DNA of 64,000 bases from Streptomyces spinoverrucosus (GTDB lineage: Bacteria; Actinomycetota; Actinomycetes; Streptomycetales; Streptomycetaceae). The number at the start of each line of letters is the position of its first letter. Position 1 is the stretch's first letter. Location: NCBI RefSeq assembly GCF_015712165.1, contig NZ_JADPZX010000001.1:3596001-3660000 (forward strand), in the 5' to 3' direction. A model generated the notes under the pieces. It had not been told where the DNA came from and did no database searches. It worked only from the letters and a program-made list of their open reading frames with translations. The translations under genes were made by a program, and so were the position numbers. Of the stretch, positions 36,013-44,800 are shown piece by piece.

Positions 36013-36837
36013 GTGAACGCCAAGAAGGTGACACGGAGGAACGGATCAGCCATGCGGATGGTCGGCGCACAGGTGCAGGCGGCCCGCAGGGCGGCGGGCC
36101 ACACCCAACGCTCACTCGGGGACGCGATCCAGGCCAACGAGGAGACCATCGCCTCCATCGAGCAAGGCAGACGACCGCTGCTCCCGGACGTCGCCTCGAA
36201 GCTGGACCAGTTCCTCGACGCCAAGGGCATGTTGGTCGCCGGGGTCGACAACATGCCAGAGGTCGACCAGTTCCCGCTGTACGCCGAGCAGTTCATGCTG
36301 CACGAGCGCGAGGCCATCGCCATCTCCTGGTACGAGTGCGTGGTCCTGCCCGGACTTCTCCAGACCCGGGAGTACGCCCGCGCCGTTTTCCAGGACCGCG
36401 TACCCGCGTTCGACGAGGACGAGATCGAGGCCAAGACGGCGGCCCGTATGGACCGTCAGGAGATCCTGCACCGTAAGAATCCCCCGACCCTCAGCTTCGT
36501 CGTCTGGGAGCCGGTGCTGCACCTCCGCGTCGGCGGGGACGAGGTGCGCCGCGCCCAACTCCGCCACCTGCGCGAGGTCGCCGATCTCCGGGGACTCGCG
36601 TTCCAGGTCCTGCCTATGGACACGCCTTCGCACGCCGGTCTCGCGGGCCCGTTCATCATCCTGGAGACCCCCGACCACCAGCGCCTCGCGTACGCCGAAA
36701 GTCAGCACGGCAGCCAGTGGTTCTCCGACCCAGATGAGGTGTTCAACAGGGCGCACAAGTATGCGATGCTGCGCTCGCAGGCCTTGCCCCCGCACGACTC
36801 CAAGAGCTTGCTCGATCGTCTGCTAGGAGAGCAATGA
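36013..36837 (+). CDS. XRE-family HTH regulator with DUF5753 (WhiJ-like)
   Basis: The 274-residue protein has an N-terminal HTH (MRMVGAQVQAARRAAGHTQRSLG, then ANEETIASIEQGRRP) and a C-terminal DUF5753 domain. The domain carries YECVVLPGLLQTREYARAV, RMDRQEIL and FQVLPMDTPSHAGLAGPF. This is the WhiJ-type architecture of streptomycete developmental regulators, always found beside DUF397 proteins. The stop overlaps the DUF397 start (ATGA). GTG at 36013 matches the usual VNAKKVTRRNGS start. The target is unknown. Confidence 0.9.
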   Translation: MNAKKVTRRNGSAMRMVGAQVQAARRAAGHTQRSLGDAIQANEETIASIEQGRRPLLPDVASKLDQFLDAKGMLVAGVDNMPEVDQFPLYAEQFMLHEREAIAISWYECVVLPGLLQTREYARAVFQDRVPAFDEDEIEAKTAARMDRQEILHRKNPPTLSFVVWEPVLHLRVGGDEVRRAQLRHLREVADLRGLAFQVLPMDTPSHAGLAGPFIILETPDHQRLAYAESQHGSQWFSDPDEVFNRAHKYAMLRSQALPPHDSKSLLDRLLGEQ

Positions 36838-37082
36838 GCGGCACGGCACCCCAGTGGTTCAAGTCCAGCTACAGCGACAACGAGGGCGGCGCCTGCCTCG
36901 AAGCCTCCTACACCTGGCGCAAGTCCAGCTACAGCAGCGAAGAAGGCGGCCAATGCCTGGAAGTCGCCGCCTGCCCCCACACCATCCACATCCGCGACTC
37001 CAAAAACCCGGCGGACGACAGCCCCACCCTCCACATCAAGCCCTCCACCTGGACGGCGTTCACGAAGTTCGCCGCTCGCTGA
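36834..37082 (+). CDS. DUF397 protein with duplicated N-terminal motif
   Basis: The 82-residue protein has the DUF397 signature twice: WFKSSYSDNEGGACLEA at about residues 8-24 and WRKSSYSSEEGGQCLEVAAC at about 28-47. A single C-terminal half follows (HIRDSKNPADDSPTLHI, WTAFTKFAAR). Ordinary DUF397 proteins have one copy in about 60 residues. They act with the adjacent WhiJ-like regulator, and the 4-bp overlap here implies a fixed ratio. Confidence 0.88.
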   Translation: MSGTAPQWFKSSYSDNEGGACLEASYTWRKSSYSSEEGGQCLEVAACPHTIHIRDSKNPADDSPTLHIKPSTWTAFTKFAAR

Positions 37083-37085
37083 ACC

Positions 37086-37844
37086 ATGGCCACCCTCCCC
37101 AACCCGCTCCCGAAGCTCGCCGCCGACCCCACCGGCCGCACCCTCGGTCTGGACCTCCCGCAAGGGCAACTGATCGACACCCTCCTCTGGCACGCGGACG
37201 TCCCCGCGACCCCCGGTGACTGGACGGCGTTGAAAGGGGCCCGCACCGCAGGCATGCTCCCGCTGCTCATAGACGTCGGCGGCAGCCAGCAGGGCCCCGA
37301 GGCCTGGGAACTGATGCCCGGCGAGACCTCGTACCCCGGAGATCACGACCCCGAAGAGGTACTGGCCGAGTACTGGGAGGACACGGAGGACGACGACTGG
37401 CCGGGCCTGGCCCCCGAACCCCGGCCCGACACCGCCACCCCCGACCCCGACGCCCTGGCCACGGAAATAGCCGACCACCTCCTCACGGACGGAACCTGGC
37501 TCAAGGAACCCCGCGTCGCCCTCGTCCCCGCCCGCCGCAGCGCGGACATCCCGGCGGCGATCGGCTGGTCGGGCCCCGTGAACCACGAGAACGACGTCGC
37601 CCGCCTCTGCGCGGTACTCCGCTCCTGGGAGGACCGCTTCGGCGTACGCGTGGTCGCCCTCACCTTCGACCAGCTGATCCTCTCCGTCGCGGCACCACCC
37701 ACCATCCCCGCCGAAGCGCAGGCGGTGGCGGTCGAGCACTACGCGTTCTGCCCCGACACCATCGAACAGAGCAGCACCCCGTCGCTCCACTCTTACGCCG
37801 AGCAACTCATCAACCAGGAAATCTGGTCCTTCTGGTGGGACTGA
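37086..37844 (+). CDS. DUF4253 domain protein
   Basis: The 252-residue protein has the DUF4253 domain in its C-terminal half (LCAVLRSWEDRFGVRVVAL, VEHYAFCPDTIEQ) and ends IWSFWWD. The first half is acidic. It starts 3 bp after the DUF397 gene, so it probably belongs to the same transcript. Function is unknown; DUF4253 proteins sometimes sit beside toxin or contact-system genes. Confidence 0.82.
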   Translation: MATLPNPLPKLAADPTGRTLGLDLPQGQLIDTLLWHADVPATPGDWTALKGARTAGMLPLLIDVGGSQQGPEAWELMPGETSYPGDHDPEEVLAEYWEDTEDDDWPGLAPEPRPDTATPDPDALATEIADHLLTDGTWLKEPRVALVPARRSADIPAAIGWSGPVNHENDVARLCAVLRSWEDRFGVRVVALTFDQLILSVAAPPTIPAEAQAVAVEHYAFCPDTIEQSSTPSLHSYAEQLINQEIWSFWWD

Positions 37845-37871
37845 GCCAGACTCCGGAATGAGGACGACACC

Positions 37872-38126
37872 ATGAGCGACAAAGCCCGAAAGCTGTTCGA
37901 GGCACTTGACCTCGACGAGAACGGGATCCTGACCCGCGAAGAAGTGATCATCGCTCTCCGCACGAAGGGCCCGACCCTCGCCGCCTCAGGCGTTCTGCCG
38001 TTCTGGGCCGTGGGAGACGCCGACGCCGCCTCCGCGCTGTTCGACGCGGCCGACCAGAACGGGGACGCCGTACTGACGCTGGAGGAGTTCTCCGCGGTGG
38101 TGGACCGCCGTTTCGGCTGGCGCTGA
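37872..38126 (+). CDS. EF-hand calcium-binding protein
   Basis: This 84-residue protein has two EF-hand loops: DLDENGILTREE at about residues 14-25 and DQNGDAVLTLEE at about 57-68, each with Asp/Asn ligands and a terminal Glu. It resembles small calmodulin-like proteins of streptomycetes. The 27-bp gap to the preceding gene allows cotranscription. Confidence 0.85.
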   Translation: MSDKARKLFEALDLDENGILTREEVIIALRTKGPTLAASGVLPFWAVGDADAASALFDAADQNGDAVLTLEEFSAVVDRRFGWR

Positions 38127-38191
38127 CATCTCGCCCACCTGGTGCGACGCTGGAGTGAGGAGCAGTCCGAGGCAGCTGCTCGGGAGGCCCG

Positions 38192-39667
38192 ATGGGACGC
38201 GATGTCCCGGAGGTGGTCTTCACCCGGGAGGACCGCCGCCGGTACCGGATCAAGGTGCAGAGGTGCCTGGAGGCGTTCGCGCTGATGCTGCGCGAGGCGC
38301 GGTTCGAGTCCGAGCGACCACAGGTGGGGCTGGAGATCGAGCTGAACCTGGTCGACGACCGCGCCGAGCCGGCGATGCGCAACAGCGACGTACTGGAGGC
38401 GATCGCCGACCCGGCGTGGTCCACGGAGCTGGGCCGGTTCAACCTGGAGATCAACGTGCCGCCCCGCCGGCTGACCGAGGGCGGCCCCGACGCGTGGGAG
38501 TCCGAGATCCGCGCCGCGCTCAATCACGCCGAGGAACGAGCCAGGTCGGTCGGCGCGCACCTGATCATGATCGGTATTCTCCCCACCCTCCAGCAGCGGG
38601 ACGTCGGTGAGCGCGCCCTCTCCGAGAACCCGCGCTACCGGCTGCTCAACGACCAGGTCTTCGCGGCCCGGGGCGAGGATCTGCGCATCGAGGTGGACGG
38701 CGTGGACCGGTTGCGCACCTACGCCGACACGATCACGCCGGAAGCGGCGTGCACCAGCACGCAGTTCCACCTCCAGGTCTCCCCGGAGGAGTTCTCCGGC
38801 TACTGGAACGCGGCGCAGGCCATCGCCGGCATCCAGATCGCACTGGCGGCCAACGCACCCTTCCTCTTCGGCAAGGAACTGTGGCACGAGACCCGTATCC
38901 CCCTCTTCGAACAGGCAACCGACACCCGCCCGCAGGAGATCAAGGTGCAGGGGGTGCGGCCCCGGGTGTGGTTCGGCGAACGCTGGATCAACAGCGTCTT
39001 CGACCTCTTCGAGGAGAACCTGCGCTACTTCCCGGCCCTCCTGCCCCTCTGCGACGAGCAGGACCCCTTGGAGACGCTGGAGCAGGGCGACATCCCGGAA
39101 CTCGGTGAGCTGACCCTCCACAACGGCACGATCTACCGCTGGAACCGCCCGGTCTACGCCATCGCCCACGACAAGCCGCACGTCAGAGTCGAGAACCGGG
39201 TGCTGCCCGCCGGCCCGACCGTCGCCGACACCCTCGCCAACGGCGCCTTCTACTACGGCCTCACGCGCGCCCTGGTGGAAGAGGAACGCCCGGTGTGGTC
39301 CCGGATGTCCTTCGCGGCCGCCGAGGACAACCTGCACACGGCGGCCCGGGAGGGCATCGACGCCCGCCTCTACTGGCCCGGCATGGGCGAGGTGCCCACC
39401 CCCGAACTCGTCCTGCGCCGCCTCCTCCCCCTCGCCCACCGGGGCCTGGAGCACTCCGGCATGGACGAGGCGTGGCGCGAACCCCTGCTGGGCGTCATCG
39501 AGCAGCGCTGCGTCACCGCCCGCAACGGGGCGATCTGGCAGAAGGAGATGTTCCACCACGCGGCCGCCTCGGCCCCCGGCCGCCACGAGGCCCTACGCCG
39601 CATGACGCACCAGTACATCGACTACATGCACCTCAACGCCCCGGCCCACACCTGGCCGGTCGACTGA
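38192..39667 (+). CDS. Glutamate-cysteine ligase family protein (GCS2-like)
   Basis: This 491-residue carboxylate-amine ligase family protein has GLEIELNLVDDRAEPAMRN, FNLEINVPP and THFHL-type sequence given here as CTSTQFHLQVSPEEF. ATP-grasp-like conserved blocks are IALAANAPFLFGKELWHETR and HVRVENRVLPAGPT. It could make gamma-glutamyl compounds; streptomycetes use mycothiol rather than glutathione, so the true substrate is uncertain. The ATG at 38192 gives the full N-terminus. Confidence 0.8.
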   Translation: MGRDVPEVVFTREDRRRYRIKVQRCLEAFALMLREARFESERPQVGLEIELNLVDDRAEPAMRNSDVLEAIADPAWSTELGRFNLEINVPPRRLTEGGPDAWESEIRAALNHAEERARSVGAHLIMIGILPTLQQRDVGERALSENPRYRLLNDQVFAARGEDLRIEVDGVDRLRTYADTITPEAACTSTQFHLQVSPEEFSGYWNAAQAIAGIQIALAANAPFLFGKELWHETRIPLFEQATDTRPQEIKVQGVRPRVWFGERWINSVFDLFEENLRYFPALLPLCDEQDPLETLEQGDIPELGELTLHNGTIYRWNRPVYAIAHDKPHVRVENRVLPAGPTVADTLANGAFYYGLTRALVEEERPVWSRMSFAAAEDNLHTAAREGIDARLYWPGMGEVPTPELVLRRLLPLAHRGLEHSGMDEAWREPLLGVIEQRCVTARNGAIWQKEMFHHAAASAPGRHEALRRMTHQYIDYMHLNAPAHTWPVD

Positions 39668-39816
39668 CGAGCGCACGTGAACCCAGAGACCTGTCACCGG
39701 CGCAACATCGTCGTGCGCTGCGTCAAGCGGCTCAAAGCTGTTGCTGCGGAGGAGGAGCGGACACACCGCGGACTTGTCGGCGTCCGCCGGAAGCGTAAGG
39801 TGCCCCGGCGCCGGTG

Positions 39817-40327
39817 CTATGACACATCGATGATCACGTCCGACCAGAAATCGGAATCGTCCCGCATCTGGGGATCAACGGCACGAAACCGCCCCAGGAC
39901 GTAATCGCATAGCTCTTGATACGCGACATACGGGTCACTCACATCATCAATTGTGCCGGCCCGCCAAGCAGAGATCTCTGCTTCTCCTGCACGCCTCTGC
40001 TCCTCGGCAAGCAGCGGCACGATCAAGTTCCATCGCCATGCGCACTCGACCAAGTAAGTAATCGAGGAGTTGACACGCGTCGAGGGAATTCCGGATGGAT
40101 AGCGCGACCTCAATTGGGCCATAGCGCCCAAGGATGTAGAACTGCGAACCATCCGGGCCGGACTCGGGTTGCATCGACTCTTGAAAGCCGGCCTCAATGC
40201 CGAGCAGGTCGTCAGTCCTTGCTGGTGGCAGACCGTAGGAGAAACAGAACGAGCTTCCCCTGGTCAGACTTTCAAGGCTCTGCTCAAGGATGCGATCCAC
40301 AGCGACTCGCGCTTCGTTTGCATCCAT
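39817..40327 (-). pseudogene. Frameshifted putative immunity protein of the orphan toxin cassette
   Basis: Two overlapping frames join into one acidic, Trp-containing protein of about 166 residues if a 4-bp duplication at about 40053-40061 (minus strand TTACTTAC) is reduced to one copy. The upstream frame, starting MDANEARVAVDRILEQ at 40327 with a strong GAAGGAGAT site, then reads QLLDYL and passes into VECAWRWNLIVPLL, ending at 39817. As it stands the first frame stops at 39947. The gene starts 23 bp after the stop of the degraded toxin fragment, the usual place of an immunity gene. No family was recognised. Confidence 0.7.
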
Positions 40328-40350
40328 GAGATCTCCTTCAGCCGTTTCCT

Positions 40351-40860
40351 CTATCGACCGAACACTGCTCTACGAATGGCCGACAACGCATTGTCCCCTC
40401 GCTCGAAGCTCCACGAGAGCGTCGCGTTTGTATATCTAGACATACGCGCATCAATACCCAGTTCGTCGAGGAAATCATCAGCATGCGCCTCGGAATGCCG
40501 GCCTCGCACCGTGTTGGTGAAAGTCAGATCAGCTGTCTGGCCATTTGGCAGTTCCACACTGTGCACGGCGACGTTCTGTCCCGACGAGACACCCGCCTGC
40601 CGCCTGTGCTGAATTGCGATCTGGCTCAGATCCGTCGAGCCGTAGGCAACCGGACCGCATCCGTTGGTGTTGTGGACCAGAACCGGTGTGGTCCCCGCCA
40701 GCGCATAGTAGGTGTGGACGTCGCTGACAGTGAGGTTGTGGACGGTGGCGTCCTGCGCCGTTCGCCGCTCGATCGCGGTGATCTGGACGTAGGTGCGCCC
40801 GCCCTGGTCTGGAGCCACTGGCCTGACTTGAGGTCAGTGGCGCGTCGATCCATTCAGGGG
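40351..40860 (-). pseudogene. Orphan Hint/deaminase-toxin C-terminal cassette, degraded
   Basis: The fragment starts with the end of a Hint domain that copies the full-length RHS protein (TDLKSGQWLQT in one frame, then TVHNLTVSDVHTYYALAGTTPVLVHN in another). Small insertions near 40800-40850 break the frame. Downstream of VLVHN comes a different toxin: NVAVHSVELPNG, RHSEAHADDFLDELGID, then RYTNATLSWSFERGDNALS. That order matches a deaminase-type toxin (HSE motif, terminal VSWSF-like strand), but the catalytic PCxxC segment expected before NATLSWSF is missing. An in-frame deletion is inferred from my memory of the family. No start codon or secretion signal belongs to it. Confidence 0.72.
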
Positions 40861-40927
40861 CCGCAATACGCCGGTGCGCCGACTCGGGAGGCCAATCCTG
40901 CCCGAGCCGGCGGACCGGTCTCTTCCG

Positions 40928-41185
40928 TCAGTGAAGCGCTACGCACTCCCCCACCAGGTCATGGAGCTCGTAGGCGGCCTCCATCACCCGATCCGCGGTT
41001 TCGGCCTTATAAAGGCCCGCGCTCGCTTCCGTCGCGGCGAAGACGTCGACGAGGACGTTCGTTCCCAGCCGCGAAATCACGTCCAACTCCGCCCACCCGT
41101 TCTCGCATTCGCGAGGAGCTTCCGTCAGAGCGTCGTAGGCGGCCTGGTCGAACCCCGCCCTCATCCACAGGGACACGTCGAACAT
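40928..41185 (-). CDS. Small hypothetical protein in the toxin/immunity region
   Basis: The 85-residue frame from ATG 41185 reads MFDVSLWMRAGFDQAAYDALTEAP and ends VGECVALH. Coding sense seems to extend upstream (SHQNDHTWA before the Met) in the same frame, right up to the stop codon of the preceding immunity-like gene, with AAGGGAGG in between but no standard start. It may therefore be a truncated second immunity protein or a remnant after a stop mutation. No family was recognised. Confidence 0.45.
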   Translation of the reverse strand: MFDVSLWMRAGFDQAAYDALTEAPRECENGWAELDVISRLGTNVLVDVFAATEASAGLYKAETADRVMEAAYELHDLVGECVALH

Positions 41186-41254
41186 CGCCCAGGTGTGGTC
41201 GTTCTGGTGGGACTGACGCTCCCGCAGGTGGAGCGCCGACCTCCCTTGGGGCGG

Positions 41255-41818
41255 TCAGTCTGAGATGCCGTGACCGAGACCCAACTCCGGCCTCACGAAC
41301 CGCTGGTATGCCAGGGCCCACACGTCGGTCTCGCGGCGTACCCGCCTCATCGTGGACAACGGGTCCTCAGCCCAGCTCTCCAGTAGCAACTCAGTGGCCG
41401 CCTGACACGACCGTTCGAAGTCCACGGCGCCCGCGGCACTGTCCAGCCCGGCTTCCAGGAAGCCGACCGTTTCGATGGCACGCGCAGACATCTCGTCGCG
41501 AGACACGGCCTCGTCCCGGTCCAGGTACGCGAGGGCGGCAGCGGCAAGGTCTCGGTAACCGGCGAGGAACTCCTCGGGCAAAGGGAGCGCCGGAGCCTGC
41601 TCCCACAGCTGGCGGTTCGCCTCCTCAGCCTCTTGGACGAGCCTTGGGTGGATCTCGGAACCGCGCAGATGGCGCCACACGGATCTGACTCCCCCGTCCA
41701 CGCGGTAGTACAGGGACTGGAGACGGTCATCCGGGCACGCGACGAAAACCGCGCTCCCGATCCGGAGGACCACGGACGCGTTGTAGGCCAGGTCAGCGCC
41801 GCGGGCCAAGTCCTGCAT
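41255..41818 (-). CDS. Candidate immunity protein for the RHS deaminase toxin
   Basis: This 187-residue acidic protein begins MQDLARGADLAYNASVVLRIG and contains RVDGGVRSVWRHLRG and helical Glu-rich segments. I do not recognise the family. It is the first gene after the toxin on the same strand, 80 bp downstream, the standard place of an immunity gene in polymorphic toxin loci. The ATG at 41816-41818 follows GGAG; an open frame extends further upstream to 41884. Confidence 0.6.
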   Translation of the reverse strand: MQDLARGADLAYNASVVLRIGSAVFVACPDDRLQSLYYRVDGGVRSVWRHLRGSEIHPRLVQEAEEANRQLWEQAPALPLPEEFLAGYRDLAAAALAYLDRDEAVSRDEMSARAIETVGFLEAGLDSAAGAVDFERSCQAATELLLESWAEDPLSTMRRVRRETDVWALAYQRFVRPELGLGHGISD

Positions 41819-41898
41819 GTGTGTGCTCCATCCTGGACAATCACTATGGCCGTTGGGGGGATCGGACACACCGGCTCCCCCCAACTGTCATCGGTCGG

Positions 41899-44800
41899 CT
41901 ACCACTCAGCCGTAGTAGCTGACGTAATGGTCGCGCCTCGGCGTGTCAGGAAGTTCTCACACGCGGGGCAGATCGGCCTGCTGACCACGAGCAGGCGCGG
42001 CTGGATCTGGAGGATACCCGCCGCCTCGGTCCACAACTTCACCTCGGCATGCCACAGGTCGTCCCTGCCCACAGTCCTAGCCGGCTGCGGGACACGGATG
42101 GCAAGGGTGCCCGACCCGAGCGAGGGGAGTGCCGTCCACTGCCTCTGCGTCAGGTCCGCACGGGCTCCCACCGCGACGAGGTCCAACCCACCGCTGGGGG
42201 TGTCGGCGTGCAGCGCACCCATGGTGCGCCAGTTCGCGCCTCCTCCGGCGAGGTCGGTCATGTCGTCGACGATGTCCTGGAGGTGGTCAGGATCGGCTCC
42301 ACCGGTTCCGCAGTTGTGAACGAGTACCGGCGTAGCCCCCGCCAGCACATAGTACGTGTGGACGTCGGAGACGGTCAGGTTGTGAACGGTGGCGCCCTGA
42401 CCGGTCCACCGCTGGACGGCGGTGACCTGTACATAGGTACCAGTGCTGGTCTGAAGCCACTCGCCCGACTTCAGGTCGGTGGCATCGGTCCACCTGCCGA
42501 GTTCGGGGACCCAGAAGGGGTGGCCGTCGGTCGCGGTGACCTCGGCCGTCTTCGTGCCGGCCTCGCCGTCGGTGTCGATGGTGACCTTGACCAGGTGCTT
42601 CAGGCCCTCGCCCTTGATCTCGGCCGTGACCGTCTCGATGTGCCGCTCGCCGGTCTTCGGGTTGGTCGCGACGACCTTGTCGCCGGCCTCGACCTTCTCG
42701 ATCGGCTTGGTGGAGCCGTCAGCCATCAGCACCCTGGTGCCCGGGGTGAAGCTGTTGTTGATCGGGCAGGAACCGCCGCCCCCGCCGTCGGCCTTCCCGG
42801 ACCCCCCGCTCCCACTGGACCCGCCCTTGTTGCGCGAGGAGCCGCCGGAGTCGCCGCCCGGCTTGGAGCCGCCGCCCTTGCCTCCCCCGCCCGAGGAGCC
42901 CTTGCTGGTGGACACCTTCGGGGCGGACTTGGCCTGGGCCTGTTTCTGGACGGCGTTGCCGGTCTTCTTGGTCTGGGCGACCGCCTTGTCCGCCGTTCTC
43001 TTGGCCTGTTCGGCGGCCTTCTTCTTCGCTCTCTGCGCGGCCTCCCGCTTCGCCTTCTCGATCGCCGCCTTCTTCGCCCGCAGCGCCGCCGCCTCGGCCG
43101 CCTTCGCCGCCTTCAGCACCGCCTCGGCCGCCCGCTTCGCCGCACGGAAGGCCTGGATCGCGTCGATCGTGCGGTTGACCGCCTTCAGCACGGACGGGAT
43201 CTTGCCCAGCTTGGTCCACGGGATCGCCCCGATGATCAGGCTGCCGCAGGACCACATGTCACCGCCGAAGCAGGCCATGGCGTCGGTGAGACCGATGAAG
43301 TCGCTCAGGACACTCCAGGCCGCCCCGAGGATGACCGAGGTCAACGACTTGCCCATCGTGGCCTGCGCCTGCGCCACCTGCGCCGCCGACAGACCCGCGC
43401 CCGCCAGAGCCGCCGCCCGCTCGGAGGCGGTCAGCGTGATGGCCAGACCTGTCGGGTCCGAGTGCGTGACCGGGTTGTTGTGCGCGTACGCGTACCCGTT
43501 GGACTGCAGTACGTCGTTGAGGTCGAGCACCGGGTCCGCGGACAGGAAGCGTCCGACCACCGGGTCGTACAGACGGGCGCCCAGCGGCACATAGCCGGAG
43601 GCGTCGTCACGGGTCGCGCCCAGGAAGCCGGTGTGGGTCTGCAGGTTCTTGCCCACCGTGTCCGCGCCACGCTGGTTGCCGAACGGGTCCTGCTTGCGGA
43701 TGCGGACCGAGTTCGAGCTGTTGAGTGCGACCTCGGCGTAGGTGCTGCCCTGGTGGTCGCCGGCGAGGGCGACGAGCTGTTCGGTGCCGTTGCCGTAGGC
43801 GTAGCGCATGACCGCGCCGCCCGGGGCCGCGTAGGTGCGCTGGGTGTTGACCAGGACGCCGCCCGCCTGGACGGTGACCTCCGCCTCGCCCAGGTACAGG
43901 GTGGCCTGCTTGCCCTTGATCGTCAGCAGGCGCGAGCCGTCGGGCCCGTAGATGTGACGGGTGTCGTTCTGCGCCGCCCACTGCTGCTCGGCCTTGGTGC
44001 TGTCACAGCCGGCCAGCACGAGCGGGGTCGCGTTCGCCGAGTTGGCGTCCTTGACCGCCAGGCACAGGTTCGAGGCGATGTGGGTGAACTGACCGGAGGC
44101 GTTGCGCTTCAGCTCCTGGCCGGCCGAACCGTCGCACTTCTGCAGCTCGACCGCCGATCCGGCCGTGTTCGCGGCCGGCTGCACACACCACTCGTCGTAG
44201 ACGCGCAGCGTGCCCCGGTCGGGGTCGGTCTGCGTCGCTCCCGGAGTGGGGGTGAAACGCCAGCTCTGCGCCACCGAGGCGTTGCAGGAGTACAGCTGGA
44301 TCGGCTGGTCGGCGGCCGTCAGACCACTGTTCAGGTCCAGGCACTTGTCCGCCAGACCCACGTACGGCGTCTTGCCACCCGCACCCTGACCCTTGATCCG
44401 GTCGACCTTGCCGTCGTAGGTCCAGGTCAGCTCCTGCTTGTCACCGTTGTCCAGCGAGGTGACGGACTTGGTCTCGCCCGTCAGCTCGTACAGGCGCTCC
44501 GCCTCCGCACTGACCTGCGCGCCCTGCGGGGTGGTGTAGGTCTTCGACACCTTGGTCAGCGTGTGCGGCTGGGTGCCGTCGGCCTTGCCGTAGGAGTAGG
44601 TGGTCGTGGCGTCCTTGGCGGTGTCGCCGGTGAGGTTCTTCTCGGTCAGCTTCGTGCGGTTGCCGACCAGGTCGTACTCGTACTCCTGCCAGTAGCCGGA
44701 GTTGTCCGGGCCGACTGCCACGTTGAGCGTGCCGTCGCTGTTCTTCGGGCCGGTGCAGGCGGTCTGGTCCTTGGCGGTCCAGGCCGTCTTCAGCTGACCC

